The position numbers and the translations under genes were made by a program. This document shows positions 10,401 through 17,422 of a DNA stretch of 38,756 nucleotides, piece by piece. The notes under the pieces were generated by a model that worked only from the letters and a program-made list of their open reading frames with translations, made no database searches and had not been told where the DNA came from. The stretch spans positions 1-38,756 of the forward strand of contig CAZFWV010000028.1 in the NCBI GenBank assembly GCA_964522605.1, read 5' to 3'. Source of the DNA: CAVZLD01 sp964522605. Lineage in GTDB: Bacteria; Planctomycetota; Planctomycetia; Pirellulales; Pirellulaceae. The number at the start of each line of letters is the position of its first letter. Position 1 is the first letter of the stretch.

Positions 10401-12835
10401 CGCGGCAAGAATTCCGGATGGTTGACCAGGCGATTCAACGCGGGAACGGAATTGAAGCGAAAGATCCCGCGATTGACACTATTGAAGAGCGTGTCCCAGT
10501 CGTAGGGAACGAGTTCGAATCGCGGATCGAGGATGCCACGGTACATGACGTAATCGTCCCCCGTTGCATCTCCGGTCATCAGACTGTATTCGTTGTTGTC
10601 GATCAGCAAATTCATGGCCAGCGCTCGGAGCCACTGATCGACGTTCAAGACCTGCTGGACATCGGTGACGAACGTGCTATCCGGGGCGAGTGTCAAGACG
10701 CGAGTCAGCTCGATGACATCCGACCAATCTGCCTCACTGGCGTTGGTGTATTTTACGTAACTGACGTAATCGGCTGGATCTTCGCCCAAGTATGCCAATC
10801 CTGCGTCCTGCCCACCTGGCGGGGATTCATTACGCCGACGCCCGCGGTAGATGTTGCCATTAGAATCCAGCGGATAATGAGCTTCTGCGAAATCCGAGTT
10901 CAACACTTCCGAATGCACATAGAACGAGCCCTGCCAATTGGCCGCCTCCTTCAGGTTGACTCCGTTGCTGTACATCACGATCGGGTGTACCTTGCCGACG
11001 TCGACTCCCGCGAGGTTAAACAGTGCCGCTCCAGCCGTCTGCTGATCCACATTCCGCGCATTAACGTTGATCTGGGTAATGTCCTGCCAAGGGCGATCCG
11101 AAGAGAAGTTGATTCGATTTCCAGGAACCGTATCGTTTCGACTGGCGCTGCCGCGGATGCGCACGCCCACGTTGTACCGGACGTCGGTGCCGGTTCCGCT
11201 GAGGGCAATAAAGGTGGCGTTGAACTGTGCGTTGCTCTGGCGATTGATGTTTGTGAATTCGTCGCGATCTGCGCCGGTCATGATCTGGAAATAGACAGGC
11301 GGTGTCCCGGGCGTCCAGGACGCATGCAGATCCTCGCTATCCAATACCTGATAGAGCGCATTCGTGACCTGAAGTCCATCGGCGGTCGGTGCCGGCCACG
11401 TCCGCAAATGATTGGCTGCATCGTAGGCCGCCACGTAGAACTCGACGACGGTCCGATCCGCCTGCGCGGGCAATTCGGCCGCGTAAATTTGATCTCCGGC
11501 CTCGCCATCTCCATGTTGACCGTCGTCGTACATGAGTGCGGTTTGAAATTCGCCCGCTCCATCGACGCGCCATCGGACTGCCGTGACGATCCCCCGTGCT
11601 GCCTCGTCCTGGATCCGGGCGGTGATGGTGACCGGATCGGTTGATCGGGGAATGGCGGGCTGATGCAGCACATCGAGGATCACGGGGGCGATGTCGGAGG
11701 CCACCGCCGAATTGACGGCTCCTGGAGTACCGCCGATTGGGATACTGGAGGTCCAGTTCTGCCCGAAGTTGTTGTCGACGGCGACGTTGATCAGTTCCAG
11801 CGACTTGCCGCCTCCATCATGCTCCGCAGCCCAAATCCAGCCGGTTGAACCACGATCCTCCGGACCCACCGCACGCACGCTCCAGTCGCCCTCGTCGGCA
11901 TACCGAATCGAATCAACGACCAGTCCTGCCTGATCGACCAACTCCAGCGTCTCGCCGCTGTTGCTCAGTTTGCCCGTCCAGCCCGCGACATAATTCGTTA
12001 CCCCGGGATACTTTGCGGCGAAAGCATCTGCGTTGGCTGCGACGACAAGATAACCGCCGGCCGGGATCGTGGCTGCGGGCAGTTCCAATTCGACCCCCCG
12101 AGTGAATCGCCATCCGGTGACATCCACGGCTTGCGTTCCGCGGTTGTATAGCTCAATGAACTCCTCCTCAATGTTCTCGGCGTCCAGGATGTCGGCGCGT
12201 GGCAGACTGTACATGATCTCATTGATCACGATGCTGCGACCGGCACCGCTCACGGGAGAGATCGGGTTCGCCTGACCCGGAGAAGGCTCAGGGAAAAACC
12301 CCTCGGCGGTATCCCCGGGGGCCAGACCGTAGGAGACATCCTCGGTTTGTGGAGGAAACTGCGGCGCGTAGGCGAATTCAACCGTTACCCCATCCGGCCG
12401 CACGAGTGCAAGGTACTCGCCTTCGGCACCCAGCTTGAAATTCGTATGCAGCGGCTGCGCGGGGTCCGTACGATCTTTTTCTGAGGCAAAGATCAGCAAT
12501 TGGTCGCCGGCTGCCAGACGGACGTCCGGCAGTTGCCACTTGTCCAGATTGGTCGCCCGATCGGTGAGGAACCAGCCGCTCAGGTCGACCGACTCGCTGC
12601 CCCGATTCTCCAGTTCGATCCAGTCCGGCCAATCGCCATTCTCGTCGGAGATCGTCGATTGATTGGACGCCATGAACTCGCTGATCACAACGGTCAGCAG
12701 TTGGCGAGTTTCCAGCGGTTCCAGGCCCACGAGTCGGCGTGTCCGTGTCCCCGATTGGCCGGTTTGGGTTCTTGAGCGCAGCCGGGACCGGCGTCGGTCA
12801 CGGCGCATGCCCGTGCGATTCCAGAACATTTCCAT
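4418..12835 (-). CDS. Giant secreted LTD/CotH/beta-helix/dockerin protein
   Basis: A 2805-residue protein. Basic residues 10-35 precede LEPLETRQLL (38-47), the planctomycete LEPR-XLL-type motif seen at N termini of exported giants. Lamin-tail (LTD) domains with the I-NEI/E-IEL-N-G pattern lie near 50-165, 200-335, 1625-1740, 1760-1880, 2080-2220, 2245-2370 and 2395-2560. A CotH-like domain spans about 520-870, with VPYDWDTLF near 778 matching the WDxD-type active-site region of that kinase family. Two similar beta-sandwich modules with W-x-FDDSxW and DDGA-VYxNG lie near 940-1045 and 1918-2065. A right-handed beta-helix covers about 1160-1480. Residues 2580-2700 hold dockerin-like Ca-binding loops (DLNADGKTD, GDWNGDGDF). 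A role at the cell surface, binding or modifying other proteins, is inference. Start: ATG at 12835 with a weak GGGG upstream; a second ATG lies two codons later. Confidence 0.92.
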   Translation of the reverse strand: MEMFWNRTGMRRDRRRSRLRSRTQTGQSGTRTRRLVGLEPLETRQLLTVVISEFMASNQSTISDENGDWPDWIELENRGSESVDLSGWFLTDRATNLDKWQLPDVRLAAGDQLLIFASEKDRTDPAQPLHTNFKLGAEGEYLALVRPDGVTVEFAYAPQFPPQTEDVSYGLAPGDTAEGFFPEPSPGQANPISPVSGAGRSIVINEIMYSLPRADILDAENIEEEFIELYNRGTQAVDVTGWRFTRGVELELPAATIPAGGYLVVAANADAFAAKYPGVTNYVAGWTGKLSNSGETLELVDQAGLVVDSIRYADEGDWSVRAVGPEDRGSTGWIWAAEHDGGGKSLELINVAVDNNFGQNWTSSIPIGGTPGAVNSAVASDIAPVILDVLHQPAIPRSTDPVTITARIQDEAARGIVTAVRWRVDGAGEFQTALMYDDGQHGDGEAGDQIYAAELPAQADRTVVEFYVAAYDAANHLRTWPAPTADGLQVTNALYQVLDSEDLHASWTPGTPPVYFQIMTGADRDEFTNINRQSNAQFNATFIALSGTGTDVRYNVGVRIRGSASRNDTVPGNRINFSSDRPWQDITQINVNARNVDQQTAGAALFNLAGVDVGKVHPIVMYSNGVNLKEAANWQGSFYVHSEVLNSDFAEAHYPLDSNGNIYRGRRRNESPPGGQDAGLAYLGEDPADYVSYVKYTNASEADWSDVIELTRVLTLAPDSTFVTDVQQVLNVDQWLRALAMNLLIDNNEYSLMTGDATGDDYVMYRGILDPRFELVPYDWDTLFNSVNRGIFRFNSVPALNRLVNHPEFLPRYYAQYVDLIENVVLTEQASATLDQALGAITSPARIAQIKQFLVDRSAYIRGLFSQELTVNSNLPIVDGLPRTATSTINLTGTSPVTETRSVLVNGFPVQFLDGEGQWSFQELGGETVTLMQRGSIWKYLDDGSDQGTAWRQPGFDDSTWESGPGQLGFGDGDEATTIGFGPDPENKYATTYFRSTFQVDDPLEVIGLSMEMLYDDGAAVYINGVEVARANLDPDADYQTYANSLRGREEENVYELFVLPESALQAIVPGQNVIAVEMHQFPPDSPDLGLDMQLTAILPDENQEGVQLRPGINRVVVEAYDGPDGTGQVISRETLDIWYDDGTTQNVSGTISSDTTWTATGGPYLVSGTLTVAPGATLTIQPGTTVFFADNAQLTVNGRLLALGTPHRTIRFTRQPGSSKWNGIQFVDSMRDNQIDYAIVEYGITNNGLIGLQNSELTIQHSTLDHTDRRRIRSIDSSLIVRDSTFTNIFDPGQAPTTDNLSEHIWGRGIPAGGHWIVEGNTFGTITGHNDAIDFDAPRLPNPIPRIRNNFFQGGGDDALDMTGDVYIEGNIFQNYIKDQFNTDPGQSNTISASSGDFWVIRNVFENVQHASLVKEDAYMYFLNNSVIGSEFAPLYFDLAGQTSGPGRGAYVEGSLFADTEIVFEEVLPTTDLVVNYSYLPAGETVTGVANRVGDPHVWGSEGNYHLRPGSRAAGHGPNGADMGARIPAGATIAGLPPAVTSSNSATLSIGGPGITEYRYQLDGGPWSSPRSTQVPLNLVGLAPGTHQVAVIGRNMLGDWQAEDQATRSPAWTVDPQATGALRINEILAHNVSTSTADGTYPDLIELYNAGTSRINLGGMSLSDRLDQPRRFVFPTGSSLAAGQYLVLHGDDRATAGVLHVGFGLDRTGDELYLFNAQGTLIDSVQFGQQIADLSIGVVDREGTWNLTDPTFGGANQPTPRGEIDDLRINEWYASGDVRITQDFVEVYNPQSIPVALDGLSLTDQPFAIPNQSPIPALSFIPAQGLVSYIADGDPQDGPNHLSFRLSAVREHLALTDSNGQIIDHVYYYPQTSEVSQGRLPDGGPDYAFSEIPTPGVTNNAGNTLVLPLLDFSWDDPWKYEASGTNLETAWREPGYDDSSWPSGPGLLGRENTNIGEPIRTDIDIDGGKVTFYFRKTIQLDADPATIEATFFTMIDDGAIVYVNGNEALRLRLPDGPVDWQQFASGVTNASIEGPYSIPSEYFVRGDNVIAVEVHQSSANSSDLVLGMDFSASVTYEDQQFNNRDRLVHDLRISEVMYHPSDNAPLEFIELFNRGTEELNLNGVRLDGGIQFTFPDVVLPAGESIVVAEDLAALLAEYGSGVHAVGQYAGDLNNAGDEIVLQLPAPYDAAILRFTYDATWDSVTDGGGRSLEIVDADLPFTAWSNQNSWKAGTVTGGTPGSQAGTLPADDSIVINEILSHTDLPLQDAVELHNTGSQSVDLGGWFLSDSRQRPNHYQIPDGNSITAGGYLVFTEQQFNPSGGTDADDFALDGAHGDTVWLWKPSASGRPAYIVDRVEFGAAANGESFGRYPNGVGELTPLQSRSLGFANGLPRVGPVLISEVNYHPTDPSAAALQIEPTMVDEDLEFIEIHNPTSTGVDLNRWRLINGVEFAFGRGAYVSPGASLLVVSFNPVAPENANRLAAFRIHYGLPDTVPIVGGYSGRLSNGGDELQLLRADTPPVEEPDYVPLLLEDEIRYDDEAPWPTTPDGLGASLNRNLPAQLGREAASWIAANPTPGSVVGSVVEGDFNDDLIVDATDINLLSAAIRNNTPGYDLNADGKTDREDLDEMVHRILQTNYGDANLDRYFDTGDLVLVLIAGKYEDGISMNASWEEGDWNGDGDFTTNDLVIALQSGAYEAASQAVAATPATATDAAISVEITNGIAGAILAVPQSTVLSAEKREEPLLASTAPGKLPAARQTTLIHTAVDDFWASPDDSLSLAHDARIAALDGEAVEDGILRTLLR

Positions 12836-13547
12836 TGTGCCCCAGTTTTCAACTCGATAAGACGTCGACGAGCGATGGGGAGGGGGGCATCAGAACAGGC
12901 CACTCCCGACAGACCTGCACAGGAGGGTCGCCTCAACTCCCTGTCCCTGTTCTCTCTGGTTCCTTCACATCATGTTAATGGTGTAAAGGACAAGCGGCAA
13001 TCTTTTTGTCATGTACTCACGGAAAGACGGAAGAAACGCGGATCTTTCGTGAGCGATTTGCGACGCGCGTGTTAAGCCTGCGTGCACGCGATTCGGTACC
13101 GTATCCGACCTCACCTGGCGGCTGCGGGTGAAACGAATGGCCACGGGGACGTGTTGTAACTTCATCTGAGCCAGCACCTTAGAAGCCACTCGACCTCCAG
13201 AGAGAGTGAATTCGGAAAAACGTGGACAGACGCCGAGTCTGGGGGGCTGCCGAGAACGTCACCAAGGGGTCAACCCTGGCATTGGAGGACGACTTTCGCC
13301 ACACGCGAGAGGAGACTGCGTTCAAGTTGGAACGGAGCTGGATGAGAAACCGCGGATTCGACGAACGGTACGGACCGGGACGGACCGATCGGTGGAGATC
13401 TGTTCTGTCCGTTCGATCCGCGGTCGTGCTTCCCGATCTTTGGGGTCGCTCGACTTGTGCGGTCAAGCCAGCTGGGCCACGCCTGCCCGGTACGCATGGC
13501 TCAGGACGCACAACGAGATGGTTCTGCGGGAGCCGAGGAGGCGTGTT
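12836..13547. other. Intergenic region, 712 bp
   Basis: It lies between the kinase stop and the giant gene start, both on the minus strand. No frame here has recognisable protein features. The only structure I see is the imperfect inverted repeat at 13350-13423. The long spacer suggests that the giant gene has its own promoter, though I could not identify one. Confidence 0.6.
13350..13423. repeat. Imperfect inverted repeat (possible hairpin)
   Basis: CCGCGGAT-tcga-CGAACGG at 13350-13368 pairs with CCGTTCGATCCGCGG at 13409-13423; the left arm has four extra bases that would bulge out. The loop of about 40 bases is rich in GGACCG repeats. No T-tract follows on either strand, so it is not a typical terminator. 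Confidence 0.6.
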
Positions 13548-15308
13548 TTATTCGCGATCCGCGAGCCGACTCAACCGTTCTCGAACCTGCCGGACGAGAT
13601 CATGGGCCCAGGGCTTGTCGCGGTAGAGCCGGACGATGCCCAGGTACATCTGCCGGGCCCGATCGGGATCGCTCGATTCGAGTTTGATGGCGTTATTCAA
13701 TTGTTCCTGCAGAAGGGGCAGGTGCAGTTGTTGCTGGCGTTCGATTTCCTCACGCAGCCGACGAAGCTGTTTTCGGGCCAGGGCGATGCAACGCGATTGA
13801 TCGGGCGTCAATCGCTCCGTCGAGCCGTACAAATCGATTAACGCCTGCAGTTGTTGCGCGGCGAGTTCCGGATGGAGGTCCATCTCGCGTGTGGCGTGAA
13901 GGTACAACTGTTCCAAGGGGGAGTCGGTCGACTGTCCGCGTCGGGCTTTGGCTTGCAGCCTTCGCTGCAGCCGTTGGAGTTCAATCTCTTCCTGTAACTC
14001 CTGGAGTTCTTCGACGCGAAGGTCTTGCGGATACTGCTGCATGAACTGTTCGATGTCGCGTTCTGCTTCGAGCAGTAACCGGGGATTCTCTCGATCGTTC
14101 TTCTGGTTGATTGCTTCGTAGAGCTCATCGGCCGTCGGTGGCTCCATCCATTGTCGAATCAGCACAAACGCGGCAGCCGCGACGCAAACCGCCAAGGCGA
14201 CTCGCAGCAGTCCGATCCACACGGAATACGTTGGAGCGGCCTCGACCTGCTCACTGACGCGCGTGAAGTGGTCCGACTCCGGGCTTCCCAGCGGCTCGTC
14301 CATTGTTACGGAAATGTCCGTGGACGAGTTCCCGGTTGACGATTGATCTGGAAGCAAGGTGGTAATCTGATTCGCCAGTTGCGACGGTTCCTCCACCGAT
14401 CGATGCGCGTCCGCAGCCCCCGGACGCGGAACCGCATCCGGGCTCGGAATCGAGAGCGCATGTTCCATGGCCTTCAAACGATGCGAGACGGCTAGTGCGG
14501 TGGGAATGCGCTTTTGGGGGTCCTTTTCCAGCAGCTGTTCGATCAAGTGCTCCAACTCAACGGGGACATCATCTGCCCGACGGCCAACGGGCAGCGGGGT
14601 CTCGAAACGGACCTTGTGAACGATTTCGGCCACGGATTTTCCAGTAAACGGAGGACGTCCTGCCAGCAGGGCGTACATCACCGATCCCAGACTGTAGAGG
14701 TCGGTACGCGGCCCGACCGGTTTCCCTTCGCCTTGCTCCGGTGCCATGTACTCAGCGGTTCCAATCACGCTGCCTGTGGAAATGGTCGTCGAACCGAAGA
14801 GTTTGGCGATCCCAAAGTCACATAGTTTGACTTTGTCGTCGGTCGTTAGAAGCAGGTTTCCGGGTTTCAGGTCTCGATGGATGATGCCGTGATCGTGTGC
14901 ATGCTTCAGTGCAGCACAAGTCGTAATTGCAATGCGCGTCACTTCGCGCCAGGTAAACCGTCTTCCGCGTCGGAGTTCATCCTGCAAACTCTGGCCGTCG
15001 ACCAACTCCATCACGTAGAACAACTGGCCATCCTGTTCCCCATATCCGACCAGTTGGACGATATTCGGGTGACGGAGCTTTCGCAGGGATTCAATCTCGG
15101 CGCCGAACCGGTCGCGAAAGTTCTCGATGGTCGCCAGCGTCGGTGACAGGACTTTAATCGCAGCCGACCGGCCGGTTTCTTCCTCGACGGCGGCGTAGAC
15201 CGTACCCATCCCGCCGCGACCGAGAGTCCGCAGCAAACGATACGGCCCCAAACGCTGTGTACGGGGCACGTCGTGCGAGGATCGATCGGGTTGCTCGTTG
15301 GTCGACAA
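13548..15308 (-). CDS. Membrane Ser/Thr protein kinase (Hanks type)
   Basis: The 586-residue protein carries a complete bacterial eukaryotic-like kinase domain at about 23-282: glycine loop GRGGMG (30-35), catalytic lysine K52, helix-C glutamate E71, HRDLKPGN (144-151, catalytic D146), DFG at 164-166 and APE ending at E191. A Ser/Thr-rich linker (about 285-360) leads to one membrane segment at 363-385 and an outer domain of about 200 residues rich in Gln, Glu, Leu and Arg, probably a helical-repeat or coiled-coil sensor. It should phosphorylate Ser/Thr of cytoplasmic partners in response to an envelope signal; no substrate is evident. The start codon is TTG at 15308, preceded by AGGAG six bases upstream. 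Planctomycetes encode many such kinases. The giant gene follows 712 bases downstream, too far to argue for an operon. Confidence 0.95.
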   Translation of the reverse strand: MSTNEQPDRSSHDVPRTQRLGPYRLLRTLGRGGMGTVYAAVEEETGRSAAIKVLSPTLATIENFRDRFGAEIESLRKLRHPNIVQLVGYGEQDGQLFYVMELVDGQSLQDELRRGRRFTWREVTRIAITTCAALKHAHDHGIIHRDLKPGNLLLTTDDKVKLCDFGIAKLFGSTTISTGSVIGTAEYMAPEQGEGKPVGPRTDLYSLGSVMYALLAGRPPFTGKSVAEIVHKVRFETPLPVGRRADDVPVELEHLIEQLLEKDPQKRIPTALAVSHRLKAMEHALSIPSPDAVPRPGAADAHRSVEEPSQLANQITTLLPDQSSTGNSSTDISVTMDEPLGSPESDHFTRVSEQVEAAPTYSVWIGLLRVALAVCVAAAAFVLIRQWMEPPTADELYEAINQKNDRENPRLLLEAERDIEQFMQQYPQDLRVEELQELQEEIELQRLQRRLQAKARRGQSTDSPLEQLYLHATREMDLHPELAAQQLQALIDLYGSTERLTPDQSRCIALARKQLRRLREEIERQQQLHLPLLQEQLNNAIKLESSDPDRARQMYLGIVRLYRDKPWAHDLVRQVRERLSRLADRE

Positions 15309-16252
15309 GAATAACTCCTGCTGGGCATCATATCGTCCGGCACAACACGACGGATTTCCCCATGACGCCCTTCACCGGGTGAATGATGCGAGTCGGACGG
15401 CGCGCAGGTCGGTGTAGCGACGCGGATGACAGGTCGCGGTCAGTGTGAGGACAGCTTGCACGCCAGATGCAGTCGGAGATGACCAAGCTGCACACTTCGA
15501 CCTCTACTGAAATCATGACCGATCGGGCCCAGAATGGAAGACCGAAACGTCCCGGACCGTGTTTCCGGTGCATATCAGGGATTGTATGGAGCTCAAAGGT
15601 TGCAGTGTGGCAGGGCCGCATCCCAACGGGGTGCTACCGCACCCGTGCGAGAGTCGCTCCCGCGGGGCGCTCGATTCCTTGCCGAGAAAACAACACGATC
15701 ACCATTAGCAGTGCAGAAATGGCAACAGGAGAACTTGGGGAGTGCGTGAAGTGGGGCGAAGGAGCCGGCGGATGCACCGCGCAGTCAATTCGCCTGGGCC
15801 TGGCACGCATCTTGCGGCTCGCTCACTTGGCGAATGCGATGCGGGAAATTCCCCGATGCCGAAGGACGGTTGTGAGCTACAGTAGAGCAGCGTCGTTTCT
15901 GCAACTGCCTCACAAATACCCCTTTTTGCCACACATTTCCGGCATTCCGGCAGGTTGCGTCCGAGTCTCTAGGACGCAAGAAAACCGGTCGTAGGCAGAT
16001 CAAGAGCGGCCAAGGTCCTTTCAGTTGGTTTTTCCCACAAATCCCTTTCGCTCGCGCACGGAATTCTGCCAAATTCACGGCGTGGAAGTGCGACCCGTTG
16101 ACGCCCGAATGTGGATTCGGATAAGCAGTGGGTAGCGCGGCAATTAGATCGATTCACAGGCGCGGAGGGAGCGGCGCGAAAAGAGCATTGGCTGGATCCA
16201 ACGTGGAGTGGCGCGAGATTCGGCAAGTTCTTTTGGTTGCGGAGTCAAGCAC
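15309..16252. other. Gene-free region between divergent genes, 944 bp
   Basis: It separates the kinase (minus) from the DUF1571 gene (plus). Frames here, such as one at 15467-15994 on the plus strand, have unstructured, Arg/Cys-rich translations and no good ribosome site, so I do not call them genes. The region holds a strong sigma-54-type promoter at 15801-15815. A small unrecognised RNA gene cannot be excluded. Confidence 0.6.
15801..15815 (+). promoter_or_regulatory. Sigma-54 (RpoN) -24/-12 promoter candidate
   Basis: TGGCACGCATCTTGC matches the consensus TGGCACG-N4-TTGC at every defined position, with the required ten bases between the -24 GG and the -12 GC. Transcription would start near 15827 on the plus strand. 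The next plus-strand gene is the DUF1571 gene at 16253, which implies a leader of about 425 bases, or an unannotated transcript in between. I did not identify an enhancer-binding site. Confidence 0.6.
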
Positions 16253-17143
16253 ATGTTTCCGTTTCGTGTCGGATGTGCCGATTGGGTCTTACCGACGACC
16301 CTTGGTTTGTGCGCTCTTTCCGGACTGTGCTCCCGAGGTTGGGCAGAATCGCCGAAATCGGATGGGGCCCGCACCGTGTATCGGCTGCCAACGCCTGAGT
16401 TGAAGCCGGAAGCACCCCGTGGGGAGCATCCCGTGATTCCCGTCTTGCGGATGGCGGTGGAAGGTTACCGGCAGCTGCGTAGCAATGTCCAGGATTACAC
16501 GTGTGTCATGGTCCGGCGCGAACGCGTTGAAGGTCGACTGGGCCCGCACGAGTTCATCTATGCCAAAGTCCGACAGCGCAAGGTCGTCGACGGTCAAGTT
16601 GTTGTGCCCTTCAGCGTGTACTTGAAGTTTTTGAAACCGGCATCCGTCGCTGGACGGGAAGTTCTGTATGTCGAGGGCAAGTACAACGGGGAAATGCTTG
16701 CGCGTCGCGGAGGAACTCGCTTTGCCTTCGTTACGACTCGCTTGGCACCCAACAGCGAACTCGCCATGCAAGGCAATCGTTATCCGATCACCGAGTTCGG
16801 GATTGAGAATCTCTTGAGACGGCTAATCGAGAGCGCGCGGGAGGAGTTGGACTACAGCTGTCAGGTCGACTACCTGCCGGAGGCCATGATCAATGGTCGA
16901 CCTGTGGATGGAGTCGTTCTGACGCACCCCGACACACAGCCCCGAGCGCCCTTCTTTCAGGCCAAAATCTTCGTCGATGAACAGCTGCAAGTGCCCGTGC
17001 ACTATGAATCGTATGACTGGCCGAAGGAGAGCGGTGAAGAGCCGCTGCTGACCGAGCAGTACACCTACACCAATCTGCAACTGAATGTCGGATTGACGGA
17101 AATGGACTTTGACGAAAGCAATCCGGACTATCAGCTACGGTAA
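16253..17143 (+). CDS. DUF1571-family exported protein
   Basis: The protein is 296 residues from the ATG at 16253. An upstream in-frame GTG at 16208 is less likely because GGAG sits eight bases before the ATG and the N terminus then begins directly with a signal peptide (hydrophobic stretch about residues 10-30). The mature part shows the pattern typical of DUF1571 proteins, common in planctomycetes: YTCVMVRRERVEG, a run of beta strands with K-RKVVDGQ-V, YVEGKYNGEMLAR and a final YTYTNLQLN-GLTEMDFD. The fold resembles the LolA/LolB-like lipoprotein carrier sandwich, so binding of a lipid or lipoprotein outside the cytoplasm is possible, but the function is not known. It stands alone and converges with the glycosyltransferase gene; a possible sigma-54 promoter lies upstream. 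Confidence 0.82.
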   Translation: MFPFRVGCADWVLPTTLGLCALSGLCSRGWAESPKSDGARTVYRLPTPELKPEAPRGEHPVIPVLRMAVEGYRQLRSNVQDYTCVMVRRERVEGRLGPHEFIYAKVRQRKVVDGQVVVPFSVYLKFLKPASVAGREVLYVEGKYNGEMLARRGGTRFAFVTTRLAPNSELAMQGNRYPITEFGIENLLRRLIESAREELDYSCQVDYLPEAMINGRPVDGVVLTHPDTQPRAPFFQAKIFVDEQLQVPVHYESYDWPKESGEEPLLTEQYTYTNLQLNVGLTEMDFDESNPDYQLR

Positions 17144-17172
17144 CTCGAACGTTGCAGATGAAACAAAAACCG

Positions 17173-17308
17173 TAGGACGGATTGNNNNNNNNNNNNNNNN
17201 NNNNNNNNNNNNNNNNNNNNNNNNNNNNNNNNNNNNNNNNNNNNNNNNNNNNNNNNNNNNNNNNNNNNNNNNNNNNNNNNNNNNTAGGACGGATTGCCAA
17301 TCCGTCCC
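17173..17308. repeat. TAGGACGGATTG palindromic repeat at gap 1
   Basis: TAGGACGGATTG precedes the N run and TAGGACGGATTGCCAATCCG plus TCC follows it. The unit is a palindrome built on GACGGATTG and its complement CAATCCGTC. The same unit flanks the second gap at 22314-22413. Confidence 0.85.
17185..17284. other. Assembly gap (100 N)
   Basis: A run of exactly 100 N, the conventional length for a gap of unknown size. Both sides carry the TAGGACGGATTG repeat, so the assembly broke inside a repeat. The real length may differ; any protein read across it is an artefact. Confidence 0.99.
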
Positions 17309-17422
17309 ACTTGTTTCTTCTTTGTGTACGCTGCCAACCGTCGCGATTTCGACGTCCGCTCGTCGAACACTAGCATTCGTCCCGGTCTGGAATCTCTCGC
17401 GGTGGGCTTTGCCTGGTCGAAC

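Noticed and set aside
9977..11644. Long plus-strand frame of 555 codons
   Set aside because: Antisense to the CotH-containing part of the giant gene, with no domain pattern of its own.
13206..13841. Plus-strand frames of 211 and 134 codons
   Set aside because: Partly antisense to the Ser/Thr kinase C terminus, partly in the spacer; arginine-rich with no motif or ribosome site.
15467..15994. Plus-strand frame of 175 codons between the kinase and the DUF1571 gene
   Set aside because: No domain, no ribosome site, an Arg/Cys-rich translation, and it would run across the sigma-54 promoter.
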